Assembly: GCA_024636445.1 (NCBI GenBank) | Contig: JAGXHE010000052.1 | Span: forward strand, 1 to 42,769 | Source: Sulfitobacter sp. | GTDB lineage: Bacteria; Pseudomonadota; Alphaproteobacteria; Rhodobacterales; Rhodobacteraceae | Length of the DNA: 42,769 bases | Direction: 5' to 3' | Shown here: piece by piece, positions 1 through 8,844 of the stretch | How the letters are laid out: every line of letters starts with the position of its first letter | Numbering within the stretch: the stretch's first letter is position 1 | Position numbers and translations under genes: made by a program | Notes under the pieces: model-generated | Seen by the model: only the letters and a program-made list of their open reading frames with translations | Database searches by the model: none | Told to the model about the DNA's origin: nothing

Positions 1-630
1 GGGGGCGGCGGGGCCACGGAACCATTGGTCGGTGGCCAATGTGCCGCCTTTGCTGTTGGGATCAAACGTGGGGCGGACACTGCCGAAAGGCGAGCCGATG
101 GCCCCGGATGTTCCCAGACGCCCCCAGCCAAGGCCCGCCGTGACCCGCATGGTTCCGGGCAACTTCAGGGGGCCGTCGAAGGTTTTGGTGGCTACCACAT
201 ATTCCCCGGCGTTGATGCCGGTGCCCGCGAAATCCTGGAGGCCCACTGTGATCGCTGGCCAGTAAAGTGTTTCGCGATGCAGCAGAAACCGAACGTCGAA
301 GTTGCGGTCGCGGTAAGTGTCGAAGCCGTTCGAATTCCAGTTTTGAATGCCGGCGTAGCGAAAGGTGTCAGAGATGCGTGGCGAAAACTGGAATGTCATC
401 GCAGTCCGGCTGATCCCGCCGAAAAAGGAATAGCTCATCGCAAGCTGCCCGTCCGGCAGGGCCTCACCGGTGGGCATGTCGATCAGACCGGGGCTGCCAT
501 ACAGGTTCAGCGACGGTTGAACCGGCATTTTGAACGTAGGTGTACCGTCGCGGCTTTGGGCCGCGCTGGCGGAGCCAAGCGCGACAAGGATTGCGGCAAA
601 TATCACCTTGCGGAAAATGCCGCGCACCAC
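1..630 (-). CDS. YjbH-like exopolysaccharide-associated exported protein (C-terminus beyond window)
   Basis: The reverse strand is open from about 630 to the first base, so only the N-terminal 210 residues are present. The start is taken at GTG 630; in-frame TTG codons at 645, 660 and 687 are alternatives, the last overlapping the stop of the upstream dehydratase. A hydrophobic signal segment (IFRKVIFAAILVALGSASA) is followed by the segment LNLYGSPGLIDMPTGEAL and alternating beta-type sequence, typical of the YjbH family, outer-membrane-associated proteins of exopolysaccharide secretion. It lies directly downstream of the CapD-like gene on the same strand, which fits a polysaccharide operon. 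The family call is by motif recognition; the start is uncertain. Confidence 0.78.
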   Translation of the reverse strand, partial: MVRGIFRKVIFAAILVALGSASAAQSRDGTPTFKMPVQPSLNLYGSPGLIDMPTGEALPDGQLAMSYSFFGGISRTAMTFQFSPRISDTFRYAGIQNWNSNGFDTYRDRNFDVRFLLHRETLYWPAITVGLQDFAGTGINAGEYVVATKTFDGPLKLPGTMRVTAGLGWGRLGTSGAIGSPFGSVRPTFDPNSKGGTLATDQWFRGPAAP

Positions 631-683
631 GCTGCCCCATTCCAATAGAAACCTGCCCAACCGGCTAATCCACGCAAAGATGT

Positions 684-2672
684 TCAAATCAATCGGTCTG
701 ACAGGTGAACCTGCGCTTCAGTTCCAAGCAAGGCATTCAGGTGACAACGGCCCTGCCGCAGTTGCGACATCGGAGCCTGCTGCCTCTGGAAGTCGCGCTG
801 TTTGCTGACTGCCAGAGAATATCCTTCGACCCAACGCAGGGCGACGTCTTTGGCGGCTTTTTCATCGCCCGCCGCCAATGCGGCTCGCAATGCCCGCAGC
901 GCGCTTGCAATTTCTATCTCGGACAAGGCGACTTCATCTGCCGAGAAAATCTTTCGGTGGCTGGTGCCAGCCAATTTGCCGGTCAAGGTCAGCTCTTCGG
1001 TCATTTTCTCGCCGGGGCGCAGGCCGATAAATTTGATCTCGATGTCGCCTTCGGGGTTGGCGGGTTCGCGCACGGTGTAGCCTGCACTTTCGATGATCTG
1101 GCGTGCAAGTCGCTCAATACGAACGGGTTTCCCCATATCCAGAACAAAGACCTCGCCGCCTTTTGCCATCGCCCCGGCGCGCAGCACCAGATGCACGGCC
1201 TCTTGTGCGGTCATGAAAAAACGCGAAACATCTCGGTGGGTGACGGTGATTGGCCCGCCACGGTGCAGTTGCTCTTGAAACAGGGGGACGACAGACCCCG
1301 ACGACCCCAGCACGTTGCCAAAACGGACCATCGTGTAAATTGGCCCTTCACCGGTCGGCACCCGTGTTGCCAGATCCTGTACAACCAGTTCCGCCAAGCG
1401 TTTGGAGGCACCCATGACGTTGGACGGGCGCACGGCCTTGTCCGAGCTGATCAGAATGAACCGTTCGACCCCGGACTTGGCGGCCTCGGATGCCAGGGTG
1501 TGGGTGCCCAAAACGTTGTTCGCCAGACCGGTCAGCGGATTACTTTCAACCAGCGGCACGTGTTTGTAGGCGGCGGCGTGCAGCGACACCTGAACGGTGT
1601 GGTCCGACAGAACGCGGCGCACCTGCCGACCATCGGTGACGGAACCCAATATAGTGACGATTTCCGTGCCTGTATCTTCGGCAAGCTGGCGGAGTTCCAT
1701 GTCGACCTTGTATAGGGCAACCTCGCTCAATTCGAACAACACCATCTTGGCGGGGCGGCATTGCATGACCTGACGGCACAGTTCCGACCCGATGGATCCG
1801 CCCGCGCCCGAGATCAGCACAGTCTTGCCCTGATAGCTTTCGACACCGCCGGTGCCTGTGACGTTCGCGACCTCATCGCGGTTCAGGAAAAGCGCCGGTT
1901 CGACGTCTGTCAGTTTATCGACCAGCGCCTCTTCTCCGATCAGTTGGGCGAACGAGGGAAGCGCTTGCACTTCCAGCCCGAGCTTTTTCAGCCTGCGCGA
2001 AATTTGCGCCTGTTTCGGAAGGCTTAGCGACGGCAAGGCCAGCAAGACTCTGTCGATCTGTTTATCGGTGGCGATTTCGGCGATGTGCGCGGGTGAATAA
2101 ACATGCAAACGCGCCACGACCAGCCCATGCAGCGCCTTGTTGTCGTCGACGAAGGCGACCGGTTCGATGTTTTCGTGGGTGCGCAGCGCCGAGACCAACT
2201 GCGTGCCCGTTGTGCCTGCACCATAGATCAGCACCCGGCAGCGCACCGAAGATCGACGATAGATCGCCAGTACAATTCGCAAAAGCGCGGCGCGGCTGAT
2301 GATGGAAAAAATGAAAAAGCTGATGCCAAAGACGATCTGTGTCGCAATAGTGATGGGAATCTGCGCCGCTGTGGTCAGCAAGACAGAGACCATCACCAGT
2401 GTTGCGGAAAATGCGCCGGTCAGGCCGATGGCCGCTGTTTCATAGGCATTCAACTGGATTGCAGAGACGCCAAGAAAAACCGACAAAGCACCGGCTGCGA
2501 GCAGCAAAAGGGGCAGCACCGGCAGATAGGCGTGCATCATAACCCACGCGCCACCGCTGCTTGCGTGCAAGGAAAAGGCCAGCAACAGCGCTAGCGGTAT
2601 CAGCACTGAATCGATAGCGATCATGATGTTGCGCTTTTGGGATCGCGACGACGATTTGACAAAACTCAACAT
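684..2672 (-). CDS. FlaA1/CapD-type membrane nucleotide-sugar 4,6-dehydratase/epimerase
   Basis: 662 residues from ATG 2672, chosen because GAGG lies about 9 bases upstream; an upstream TTG at 2744 would add 24 residues without a good RBS. The N-terminal 130 residues hold about four membrane segments. A first Rossmann motif (VLIYGAGTTGTQLV) is followed by the SDR domain with VLISGAGGSIGSELC. The catalytic segment reads SDKAVRPSNVMGASKR, where Met replaces the usual SDR Tyr, as in UDP-GlcNAc 4,6-dehydratases of the PglF/WbpM/FlaA1 type. RFGNVLGSSGSVVPLF is also conserved. It probably makes a deoxy-amino sugar nucleotide for surface polysaccharide. The last 45 or so residues look like a non-conserved tail. 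The AT-richer 207-base gap upstream (2673-2879) probably holds its promoter. Confidence 0.9.
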   Translation of the reverse strand: MLSFVKSSSRSQKRNIMIAIDSVLIPLALLLAFSLHASSGGAWVMMHAYLPVLPLLLLAAGALSVFLGVSAIQLNAYETAAIGLTGAFSATLVMVSVLLTTAAQIPITIATQIVFGISFFIFSIISRAALLRIVLAIYRRSSVRCRVLIYGAGTTGTQLVSALRTHENIEPVAFVDDNKALHGLVVARLHVYSPAHIAEIATDKQIDRVLLALPSLSLPKQAQISRRLKKLGLEVQALPSFAQLIGEEALVDKLTDVEPALFLNRDEVANVTGTGGVESYQGKTVLISGAGGSIGSELCRQVMQCRPAKMVLFELSEVALYKVDMELRQLAEDTGTEIVTILGSVTDGRQVRRVLSDHTVQVSLHAAAYKHVPLVESNPLTGLANNVLGTHTLASEAAKSGVERFILISSDKAVRPSNVMGASKRLAELVVQDLATRVPTGEGPIYTMVRFGNVLGSSGSVVPLFQEQLHRGGPITVTHRDVSRFFMTAQEAVHLVLRAGAMAKGGEVFVLDMGKPVRIERLARQIIESAGYTVREPANPEGDIEIKFIGLRPGEKMTEELTLTGKLAGTSHRKIFSADEVALSEIEIASALRALRAALAAGDEKAAKDVALRWVEGYSLAVSKQRDFQRQQAPMSQLRQGRCHLNALLGTEAQVHLSDRLI

Positions 2673-2879
2673 AGGTGCCCTCAAAAAACGCGAGAAGCGT
2701 GAGCATCTTGTTTCCTTCAGCCCCAAACCGCTTTGTAAATGCAAGACAGCATGAAGATTGCTCAGCTCTACTAATCAAAAACTTTGGATGACAAAGCTTA
2801 AGAAAAAGACAACAAAACTAACTAAATGCCAAAGCCTAGCATTTCCAAGCATGTGCTGACCAAGGGAGCAATAAGACGA

Positions 2880-3494
2880 TCAAGACCGCCTGCGGAACAG
2901 ATTGCCAATGGTTTGAAATACCAGATCAAAGTCATAACACGTTGACTGATTGCGCCGATACATAAGGTCCAGCCGGGCTTTGCGCGGGATGCAAATGCGG
3001 GTGTAGATGTCGTCGGTCTCTTCCGGGGTCTTGCAGCGGGCCAGCAACCAGTCTTCATGTTTGTGGAACACGATGGTTGCCAGACCCGTCACACCCGGAC
3101 GTGATTTCAGGACCTGCGCATAAAGATCGGGAAACCGTTCGACATATTCGCGCAGCGGCGGGCGCGGTCCGACAAAGCTCAGATCACCCTTGAGAATATT
3201 CCAAAGTTGCGGAAACTCGTCCAGCCGCCTGGCCCGCAGTTTTGCCCCAAGTGGCGTGATCCGGCGGTGTTTGTCGCCGCCCGAGACACCCGCATCGCCG
3301 TCGACCACCGTCATGGAGCGAAATTTCCACAGGCCAAATGGCTGGGTCGGTGTCTTCATGCGCTCGGCGACATAGAACAGCGGGCGGCCCTGCTTGATCA
3401 GCAAATAGCAGACCAGCAACAGGATGATCGGCCCCAGGATGATCACCAGCAAGCTTGCAAAGAACAGGTCAAATATCCGTTTGCGCCAGGTCAT
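2880..3494 (-). CDS. Priming sugar transferase (bacterial sugar transferase family)
   Basis: 204 residues. One N-terminal membrane hairpin (FDLFFASLLVIILGPIILLL) precedes the cytoplasmic catalytic domain. Family hallmarks are present: PLFYVAERM, FGLWKFRSM, the segment around LRARRLDEFPQLWNILKGDL, SFVGPRP and SRPGVTGLA. Such enzymes (WcaJ/ExoY/PglC type) move a sugar-1-phosphate onto undecaprenyl phosphate, the first membrane step of polysaccharide or glycan assembly. The start overlaps the stop of the preceding epimerase gene by ATGA, so the two are probably translationally coupled. At 204 residues it is a short, single-domain form without the large N-terminal region of WcaJ. Confidence 0.92.
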   Translation of the reverse strand: MTWRKRIFDLFFASLLVIILGPIILLLVCYLLIKQGRPLFYVAERMKTPTQPFGLWKFRSMTVVDGDAGVSGGDKHRRITPLGAKLRARRLDEFPQLWNILKGDLSFVGPRPPLREYVERFPDLYAQVLKSRPGVTGLATIVFHKHEDWLLARCKTPEETDDIYTRICIPRKARLDLMYRRNQSTCYDFDLVFQTIGNLFRRRS

Positions 3495-4324
3495 GAGGTG
3501 CCTTGTGTCTTATGCCAATCGGCGACGATGCCTCTGGCAGTGCTATGGTCTGGGTCAAACGGTGCTATTTTACCAAGTCTTTCGGTGTTCAGCGCCACGT
3601 CCCAGATCACCCGGTCGCCCGGCGTGCGCGGTTTCCACGGCAACCCTGCGGCGTCCAGCAATGCGCCCATCTGCACCGCGCCGGGTGCCGCAATGTTCAG
3701 AATTTCCGGCGGCGCAGCAGCGGACAATACATGCGCCAAAGCGCGTGCAAGGCCTTGCGGCCCGATGTAGCTGCGGCGCGGCGTCGTGCCGTCGGGGCGT
3801 GCATCCAGTGTCATGCCGTGATGCCAGCCGCCCAGTATCGCGTCTGCGCCCGCCACGTTGCCGATGCGCAGGCAGGTGACGGGCGCGCCAGTGGCCAGCG
3901 CGGCCTGCTCCATGTCCAGCTTGGCTTGCCCATAGGTCGAGGTCGGCACACAGACGTCCGTCTCGCACAAATCTGTGCCACCCGCGCCGTAGACCGCCGC
4001 GGACGAGGCCAGAAACACCCGCGTGCCCTGTGCCGCGTCGATTGTGGCCAAGGCCAGCTCAGTATTGCGCTTCAGCATTTCCGCGTCGTCGCCAATCACC
4101 CCGGCCAGACACAAGATGATGTCCGCACCACCGCAAAATTCGTGCAAACCTTTGGGATCATTCAGAATGTTGAGGCCGTGAAATCCGGCTTTTTCGGATC
4201 TCGATTGCCAAAGAACAGTATCGCTGTGCCAGAATTTGCGCAAAATACCACCCAAGCGCCCCGAGGCCCCCAGAACCACGCAGCGCTTAATCTTGGCATC
4301 GAAGCGAGTAAAAGTTGACGGCAT
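3491..4324 (-). CDS. NAD(P)-dependent sugar epimerase/dehydratase (SDR family)
   Basis: 277 residues from ATG 4324. In-frame ATGs at 4375 and 4378 are alternatives, and neither has a clear RBS. The nucleotide-binding motif CVVLGASGRLGG is near the N-terminus, then LASSAAVYG supplies the serine region and TYGQAK the YxxxK catalytic pair of extended SDR enzymes. It probably modifies a nucleotide-activated sugar for the neighbouring sugar transferase, whose start overlaps this stop. It is divergent from the Wza-like gene, so 4325-4420 should carry promoters in both directions. The exact sugar cannot be read from sequence. Confidence 0.82.
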   Translation of the reverse strand: MPSTFTRFDAKIKRCVVLGASGRLGGILRKFWHSDTVLWQSRSEKAGFHGLNILNDPKGLHEFCGGADIILCLAGVIGDDAEMLKRNTELALATIDAAQGTRVFLASSAAVYGAGGTDLCETDVCVPTSTYGQAKLDMEQAALATGAPVTCLRIGNVAGADAILGGWHHGMTLDARPDGTTPRRSYIGPQGLARALAHVLSAAAPPEILNIAAPGAVQMGALLDAAGLPWKPRTPGDRVIWDVALNTERLGKIAPFDPDHSTARGIVADWHKTQGTS

Positions 4325-4420
4325 GACGCCATTTAGTATCTTGCCGCAAAGAAAACTCCAACGGGTGTGCGTCATCATGCCGACTGAATTGGTCGAAATA
4401 CAGCCGCCGGAGGCGACAAA

Positions 4421-5542
4421 GTGATAGCACGGCCAATGCGGGTTGTCTGGTGGCTTTGCCTTACGGGGTTGATGGCTGCCTGTTCGGAACTGCCGCGTGG
4501 TGCTGCCGTCGATTCGGAAATCCTGAAAACTCCGGCCGACGTAGAAGCGGATTTTGCGATTTATCCGGTAACCAAGGCCTTCTTGCCTTCCATCACTAGC
4601 TGGCCCAGCGTTGGCGACGAACAGTACAACTGGATCGGTGCCACCCAGGGACACAATTCGCAGGTGATCTCTGCCGGGGACACGCTGAATATCCGGATCT
4701 GGGACGCGGGCGAAAATTCGTTGCTGACAGGTCCGGGATCGCCGGTGGCCGATCTGACGTCGGTGCGTGTGACCAGTGAAGGAACGGTTTTCATTCCCTA
4801 TGTGGGCAAGATCAACGTGGCAGGGCGCACGCCCGACAGCGCCCGTTCCGCCATCCAGAACAGTCTGGAATCGGTGGTGCCCTCGGCTCAGGTTCAGGTG
4901 GTCATGGCTGAGGGACGGTTGAATTCGGTCGATCTGGTGGGGGGCGTGCGCGCGCCTGGTGCGTTTGTGATGCCGGATCAGAACTTTTCGATATTGTCGT
5001 TGATTGCAGCCGGGGGCGGAGTTGACGGCACTCTGAAGAACCCGCAGATCCGGCTGATGCGCGAGGGCAAGATTTACGGCACCTCGATAGGACGCCTGTA
5101 CGAAAACCCCGGTCACGACACGCGCATGCGCGGTGGCGACAAGGTGATCGTCGAGGCGGACGAACGGTATTTCGTCTCTATGGGGGCCGCTGGAAACCAA
5201 GCCTTGCACCCGTTCACCAAGGACCGGATTACGGCGACGGATGCAGTGGCCATTCTGGGTGGTGTGAACCCCGCGCGGGCCAACCCAAAGGGCATACTGA
5301 TCTTGCGTGAATATCCCGCAAGCGCCCTGCGCCCCGGTGTGCGCGGACCGCGCCAGTCGCGTGTCGTGTTCACACTGGATCTGACCAATGCGGATGGCCT
5401 GTTCTCGGCCCGCAATTTCTTGATCAATTCGGGCGATACCGTGCTGGTCACCGAAAGCCCGATCAACAGCGCCCGGACGGTTCTGGGGCTGGTCGGGTCG
5501 GTGTTCGGGGTCTTCAATAATGTCGGCAACGCGAGCAACTGA
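4421..5542 (+). CDS. Polysaccharide export lipoprotein (Wza-like, SLBB domains)
   Basis: 373 residues from GTG 4421, supported by GGAGG at 4409-4413. A lipoprotein signal ends in LMAAC with Cys21, so the mature protein should be lipid-anchored in the outer membrane. The export domain begins near ISAGDTLNIRIWDAGENS and is followed by SLBB-type beta-grasp repeats (VDLVGGVRAPGAFVMPDQ, then AVAILGGVNPA). Wza-type proteins form the outer-membrane channel for capsule or exopolysaccharide. No Wzc, Wzx or Wzy partner lies in the window. It is convergent with the downstream glycosyltransferase, with a 3-base gap. Confidence 0.9.
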   Translation: MIARPMRVVWWLCLTGLMAACSELPRGAAVDSEILKTPADVEADFAIYPVTKAFLPSITSWPSVGDEQYNWIGATQGHNSQVISAGDTLNIRIWDAGENSLLTGPGSPVADLTSVRVTSEGTVFIPYVGKINVAGRTPDSARSAIQNSLESVVPSAQVQVVMAEGRLNSVDLVGGVRAPGAFVMPDQNFSILSLIAAGGGVDGTLKNPQIRLMREGKIYGTSIGRLYENPGHDTRMRGGDKVIVEADERYFVSMGAAGNQALHPFTKDRITATDAVAILGGVNPARANPKGILILREYPASALRPGVRGPRQSRVVFTLDLTNADGLFSARNFLINSGDTVLVTESPINSARTVLGLVGSVFGVFNNVGNASN

Positions 5543-5545
5543 CCG

Positions 5546-6799
5546 TCACGCGGGCAGGGCAATTGTGTTGTCCGCAGGCACCAGCGCGTTGATCTGGCGC
5601 AGATGCTCCGGCAGGCAGACGGTCAGGAAGTCATATTTTTCAACCACATGCGCCCGCGCGTTCGGGCCCAGATGCGCATATGCGTCGGGGCGCGCGAGTA
5701 CATCGACGACCTGCGCCGCCAGTGCCTGTGGATCAAAGAAATCCACCAGCAAACCTGTCTCGCCATGGGTGATCGCCTCGCGCACGGGGTCCACGTCGCT
5801 GGCAACGACGGTGGCCTGCATCGACATGGATTCCAGCAGCGACCATGACAGCACGAAGGGCATGGTCAGATAGATGTGGCACCGGCTGATCTGGATCAGC
5901 TTTTGATAGGCGTCATAGGGCACCTGCCCTAGAAAATGCACGCGGGACCAGTCGACGCGACTGCCCACTTCGGCCTCCATCTGGCCGCGCAAGCCTTTGG
6001 GGTGTTTGGATTTGCCGCCATAGGATGTGTCGTTGCCGCCCACCACCATCACGCGGGCGTTCGGACGCCCTTTCAGGATGTCGGGCAATGCGCGCATGAA
6101 CTGGTGAAAGCCGCGCGTTGTCTCCAGATTGCGGGCGACATAGGTGACGATCTCGTCATCGCGGGTCAGCGGTCGGTCGATCCGGCCCAGTTGCAGGGTG
6201 ACATCCGGGTTGGGAAGCAGCACATCGGTGCGGATACCATCGTGGCAGACATACATCTTATCATGAAAGACGGTTGGAAAACGGCTCTTTTGCCATTCTG
6301 TCGGGCATTGCGCCAGGTCCACACGGTCAATGTTGACCAGCGGCACGGTGTTATGTGCCTGCATGATGAACGGTGCATGGTCTGAGACCGGGCTTTCGGT
6401 GTCAAAGCCGACGGGGCCGCCGGTCACGCTATAATAATACTCGAAAAAGCCGATGACCGGCACGTCCGGATAGATTTCCTTCATGAAGGTCAGCTCGCCC
6501 CAGCCGATGTGGCCGATAATGATGTCGGGCGTCCATCCCTTCTTGTCGCGCAGAGCCTGTGCTGCCATCGCACAGCCAAAGCCGGACCCGGCGGCGTTTT
6601 CCCACGTCTTGACCAGACTGTAGGTCCCCTCGGGTGCTTGATGATGGGATTTGTAGATCACCGCACGGACGCCGTTCATCGGGGGCGGGCGTTTGCGCTG
6701 GGTCAGAAAGACGATGTCGTGGTCGCCAGTGTCGGCCAGCCACTGTACGAATTCGCGGTATTGGCCGGGCATGTTCTGGTGCACGAAAAGCAATTTCAT
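5546..6799 (-). CDS. Glycosyltransferase, GT4 family
   Basis: 417 residues from ATG 6799, preceded by AAGG at a suitable distance; a TTG at 6826 would add nine residues. The N-terminus (LLFVHQNMPGQYREF) is typical of the GT4 subgroup whose N-terminal domain is often listed as Glyco_trans_4_3. The C-terminal Rossmann half contains YVARNLETTRGFHQFMRALP and the donor-site region SLLESMSMQATVVASDVDP followed by HGETGLLVDFFDPQAL. It should transfer a sugar from a nucleotide donor onto the growing polysaccharide. It runs convergently to the Wza-like gene. Donor and acceptor are unknown. Confidence 0.88.
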   Translation of the reverse strand: MKLLFVHQNMPGQYREFVQWLADTGDHDIVFLTQRKRPPPMNGVRAVIYKSHHQAPEGTYSLVKTWENAAGSGFGCAMAAQALRDKKGWTPDIIIGHIGWGELTFMKEIYPDVPVIGFFEYYYSVTGGPVGFDTESPVSDHAPFIMQAHNTVPLVNIDRVDLAQCPTEWQKSRFPTVFHDKMYVCHDGIRTDVLLPNPDVTLQLGRIDRPLTRDDEIVTYVARNLETTRGFHQFMRALPDILKGRPNARVMVVGGNDTSYGGKSKHPKGLRGQMEAEVGSRVDWSRVHFLGQVPYDAYQKLIQISRCHIYLTMPFVLSWSLLESMSMQATVVASDVDPVREAITHGETGLLVDFFDPQALAAQVVDVLARPDAYAHLGPNARAHVVEKYDFLTVCLPEHLRQINALVPADNTIALPA

Positions 6800-6891
6800 C
6801 AAAATACCTTGGGTCTGTTTGTCCAAGGACCAGCGCGGCTATGCGATGGTCACTTTAAATGGGTGCCGTGGACTTCTGACCACGGGCTTCA

Positions 6892-7296
6892 TCAGCTTGC
6901 GTCCAGCGCCGCGTCCAGAAGCCCGCGAATTTTGTGCGCATGAGGCTCGTTCACGAGGCGGGTGATTTCGGTGCCGTTCTTCATTACCAGCAGGGTCGAA
7001 CGACGGTCGACGTTCAACCGTGCGGCCATGCGAGACGGGCCATAGGTGTCCCAATTCACGTCGATGAACTGCAATTCGCGATATGCGGGGTTCTCCGACA
7101 CAGCCTCGGCGATCAGGTCCTGTTTGATCTGGCAGGTCAGCGACCAATTGGTGCGAAAGTTCAGGATCACCACCTGATCGGTCGCGCGCACGTCGTCCCA
7201 CAGCGCCGGGCTGAAGGTGCGTGCCTGAACGGCCAAGGCCGCATGCGGCAGCAGAAGTGTGGCGGCAATGGTGGTCAAAAAGGCGCGACGGTTCAT
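6892..7296 (-). CDS. Exported thioredoxin-fold protein lacking the first active-site Cys
   Basis: 134 residues from ATG 7296 with GGAG upstream. The N-terminus (MNRRAFLTTIAATLLLPHAALA) is a signal peptide with an RRAFL pattern that could be Tat-type. The thioredoxin domain follows. At the active site, where DsbD/ScsB C-terminal domains read WCxxC, it reads NWSLTCQIK: the attacking Cys is Ser and only the second Cys remains. The cis-Pro loop is RSTLLVMKNG, without the usual Pro. It is therefore unlikely to be a normal dithiol reductase; binding, chaperone or monothiol roles are possible. It lies upstream of the glycosyltransferase on the same strand. Confidence 0.75.
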   Translation of the reverse strand: MNRRAFLTTIAATLLLPHAALAVQARTFSPALWDDVRATDQVVILNFRTNWSLTCQIKQDLIAEAVSENPAYRELQFIDVNWDTYGPSRMAARLNVDRRSTLLVMKNGTEITRLVNEPHAHKIRGLLDAALDAS

Positions 7297-7373
7297 CACA
7301 GGCTCCGAGTGAATACAAAACATACCTAGCGGGCAGGTGTCCTGCGCTTCAACGTTTTACCAACCGATAAGGT

Positions 7374-8243
7374 TCAGGTTTTTGCCGCGCGTGACAGTTG
7401 TACCGCAAGAATGCCTAACCCGATGATAACGACGCCCAGAATGTCATGGGGGCCCAGCCGTTCGCCCAACAAGATGGCAGCGATCGCCACTCCGAAGAAC
7501 GGGTTAAGAAAGTGGAACGTGGCCGCTTTGACAGCGCCGATGCGCTGGACCAGCGTGAACCAGATGTACGTGGCCAAAAGGCCGGGCGCCAGAACGGTAT
7601 AGGTGAATGCCATGGCCAGTTCCGGGGTCGGGTTCACACGCACCGTTTCGGTGAGTGCGGAGGCCATGGCCAACACGCCCGCGCCCACGAACATTTGCAG
7701 GCCCACGACCATCATCAGATTGCCGCCCGACGACGCCCCGCGCATCGACAGGGTCGCCACCGTCAGCGAAGCGGCGGCAATGACGCACAGCGCAATCCCG
7801 CGCATGTCCACGCCAGCATCCATGCGGGCCCACATGATGATGACGACGCCGACGATACCCATCAGCAGCCCGATCACGCCAAACAGCGGCAGCCGGTCGC
7901 GAAACACGATCCAGCCCGCCGCCGCCACCATCAGGGGCATGGTCGACGCAATGATCGACGCAAGCGACGCCTGTATCGTCTGCATCGCGATAAAGTTCAG
8001 ACCCAGATAGATAGCGTTCTGGCACAGACCGAACACAAGGGTCGCGCGCCACTGGCTCTTGGTCAGATGCCATGTCTGACCCATCACCCGTGCGATGGCG
8101 ACGCCGATCAGTCCCGACAGAAAGAACCGCAGCGACAGCGAAGCCAACGGCGAGGCGTCTGCGACGATGATCCGCGCCGAAGTGAATGCCGATGACCAGA
8201 TCAGGGCGAAAACGACACCCATCACAATTGCTTTGATATCCAT
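7374..8243 (-). CDS. EamA/DMT-family transporter
   Basis: 289 residues with about ten hydrophobic segments in two repeats, the EamA layout. The first repeat starts MDIKAIVMGVVFALIWSSAFTSARI and carries the typical SLRFFLSGLIGVAIARV; the second ends with HFLNPFFGVAIAAILLGERLG. These are inner-membrane drug/metabolite exporters or permeases. The substrate cannot be inferred, and the neighbours give no strong hint. The gene stands alone on the reverse strand. Confidence 0.88.
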   Translation of the reverse strand: MDIKAIVMGVVFALIWSSAFTSARIIVADASPLASLSLRFFLSGLIGVAIARVMGQTWHLTKSQWRATLVFGLCQNAIYLGLNFIAMQTIQASLASIIASTMPLMVAAAGWIVFRDRLPLFGVIGLLMGIVGVVIIMWARMDAGVDMRGIALCVIAAASLTVATLSMRGASSGGNLMMVVGLQMFVGAGVLAMASALTETVRVNPTPELAMAFTYTVLAPGLLATYIWFTLVQRIGAVKAATFHFLNPFFGVAIAAILLGERLGPHDILGVVIIGLGILAVQLSRAAKT

Positions 8244-8353
8244 GTGCGGGAAGCGTCCTAGGGTTGCCTGTTGCTGCGACCCTTTCGCAATTGGCGCCTT
8301 AAGGCAAGCCGCAGGCTCTATAATGCCAACTGTCCCAAAGTGCCTTGAAACGA

Positions 8354-8382
8354 CAAAGGGCCGCCAAACGGGCGACCCTTTG
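8354..8382 (-). terminator. Hairpin terminator of the HU-type gene
   Basis: Inverted repeat with 12-base arms at 8354-8365 and 8371-8382 and one mismatch, 24 bases downstream of the HU stop on the reverse strand. The reverse strand continues with a T-containing but not T-only tract, so the hairpin is clear and the intrinsic-terminator role likely. Confidence 0.65.
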
Positions 8383-8405
8383 CGTAAATCGTGTCTGAGA
8401 CAGGA

Positions 8406-8693
8406 TTAGCCGTTCACGCTGTCTTTCAGCGCTTTGGCGATTGTCATTTTGACAACCTTGTCGGCTTCTTTCTTGAACTGCTCGCCGGTGGCAGGGTTGC
8501 GCACCATGCGCTCGGGGCGCTCGCGGCAATAGATCTTGCCGACGCCGGGCAGGGTGACGGCACCGCCGCCGGACACTTCACGTGTGATCAGCGCGCATAC
8601 GGCGTCGAGTGCTGTGCCTGCAGATTTCTTGTCTGTTCCCATTTCCTCGGCCAGTGCGGCGACGAGTTGGGTCTTTGTCATTGGTTTTGCCAT
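8406..8693 (-). CDS. HU/IHF-family DNA-binding protein
   Basis: 95 residues, the usual size for HU. The N-terminus (MAKPMTKTQLVAALAEEMG) forms the two-helix dimerisation body. The strand region LPGVGKIYCRERPERMVRNP matches the beta-arm that enters the DNA minor groove, with Pro in the NPATG tip. AAGGAG precedes the ATG. HU bends and compacts DNA as a dimer. The gene has its own promoter and terminator and is flanked by unrelated genes, so it is monocistronic. Confidence 0.93.
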   Translation of the reverse strand: MAKPMTKTQLVAALAEEMGTDKKSAGTALDAVCALITREVSGGGAVTLPGVGKIYCRERPERMVRNPATGEQFKKEADKVVKMTIAKALKDSVNG

Positions 8694-8718
8694 TTTATGG
8701 TCTCCTTCGTCCGCCCGA

Positions 8719-8747
8719 ATTATAGGGCCTCATGCCCGTAGAGTAAC
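8719..8747 (-). promoter_or_regulatory. Promoter of the HU-type gene
   Basis: On the reverse strand a perfect TATAAT at 8724-8719 lies 25 bases before the ATG. A weak -35 candidate, GTTACT, is 17 bases further up. The perfect -10 box suits a highly expressed nucleoid protein. Confidence 0.5.
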
Positions 8748-8844
8748 GGAATGTTGTATATGAACACAACGAATAGTGGTTCAAGACAAGCGTTAATCGT
8801 TCATTTCCCGCCTATTTTCGCCGATTCACCCCTGATTCTTCCGA

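Noticed and set aside
25-648. A forward-strand open frame at the left edge
   Set aside because: It lies opposite the YjbH-like protein, which has a signal peptide and family motif on the reverse strand.
8319-8324. Perfect forward-strand TATAAT between the EamA and HU genes, suggesting a small RNA
   Set aside because: No acceptable -35 at 16-18 bases and no T-run after the downstream hairpin, which is explained as the HU terminator.
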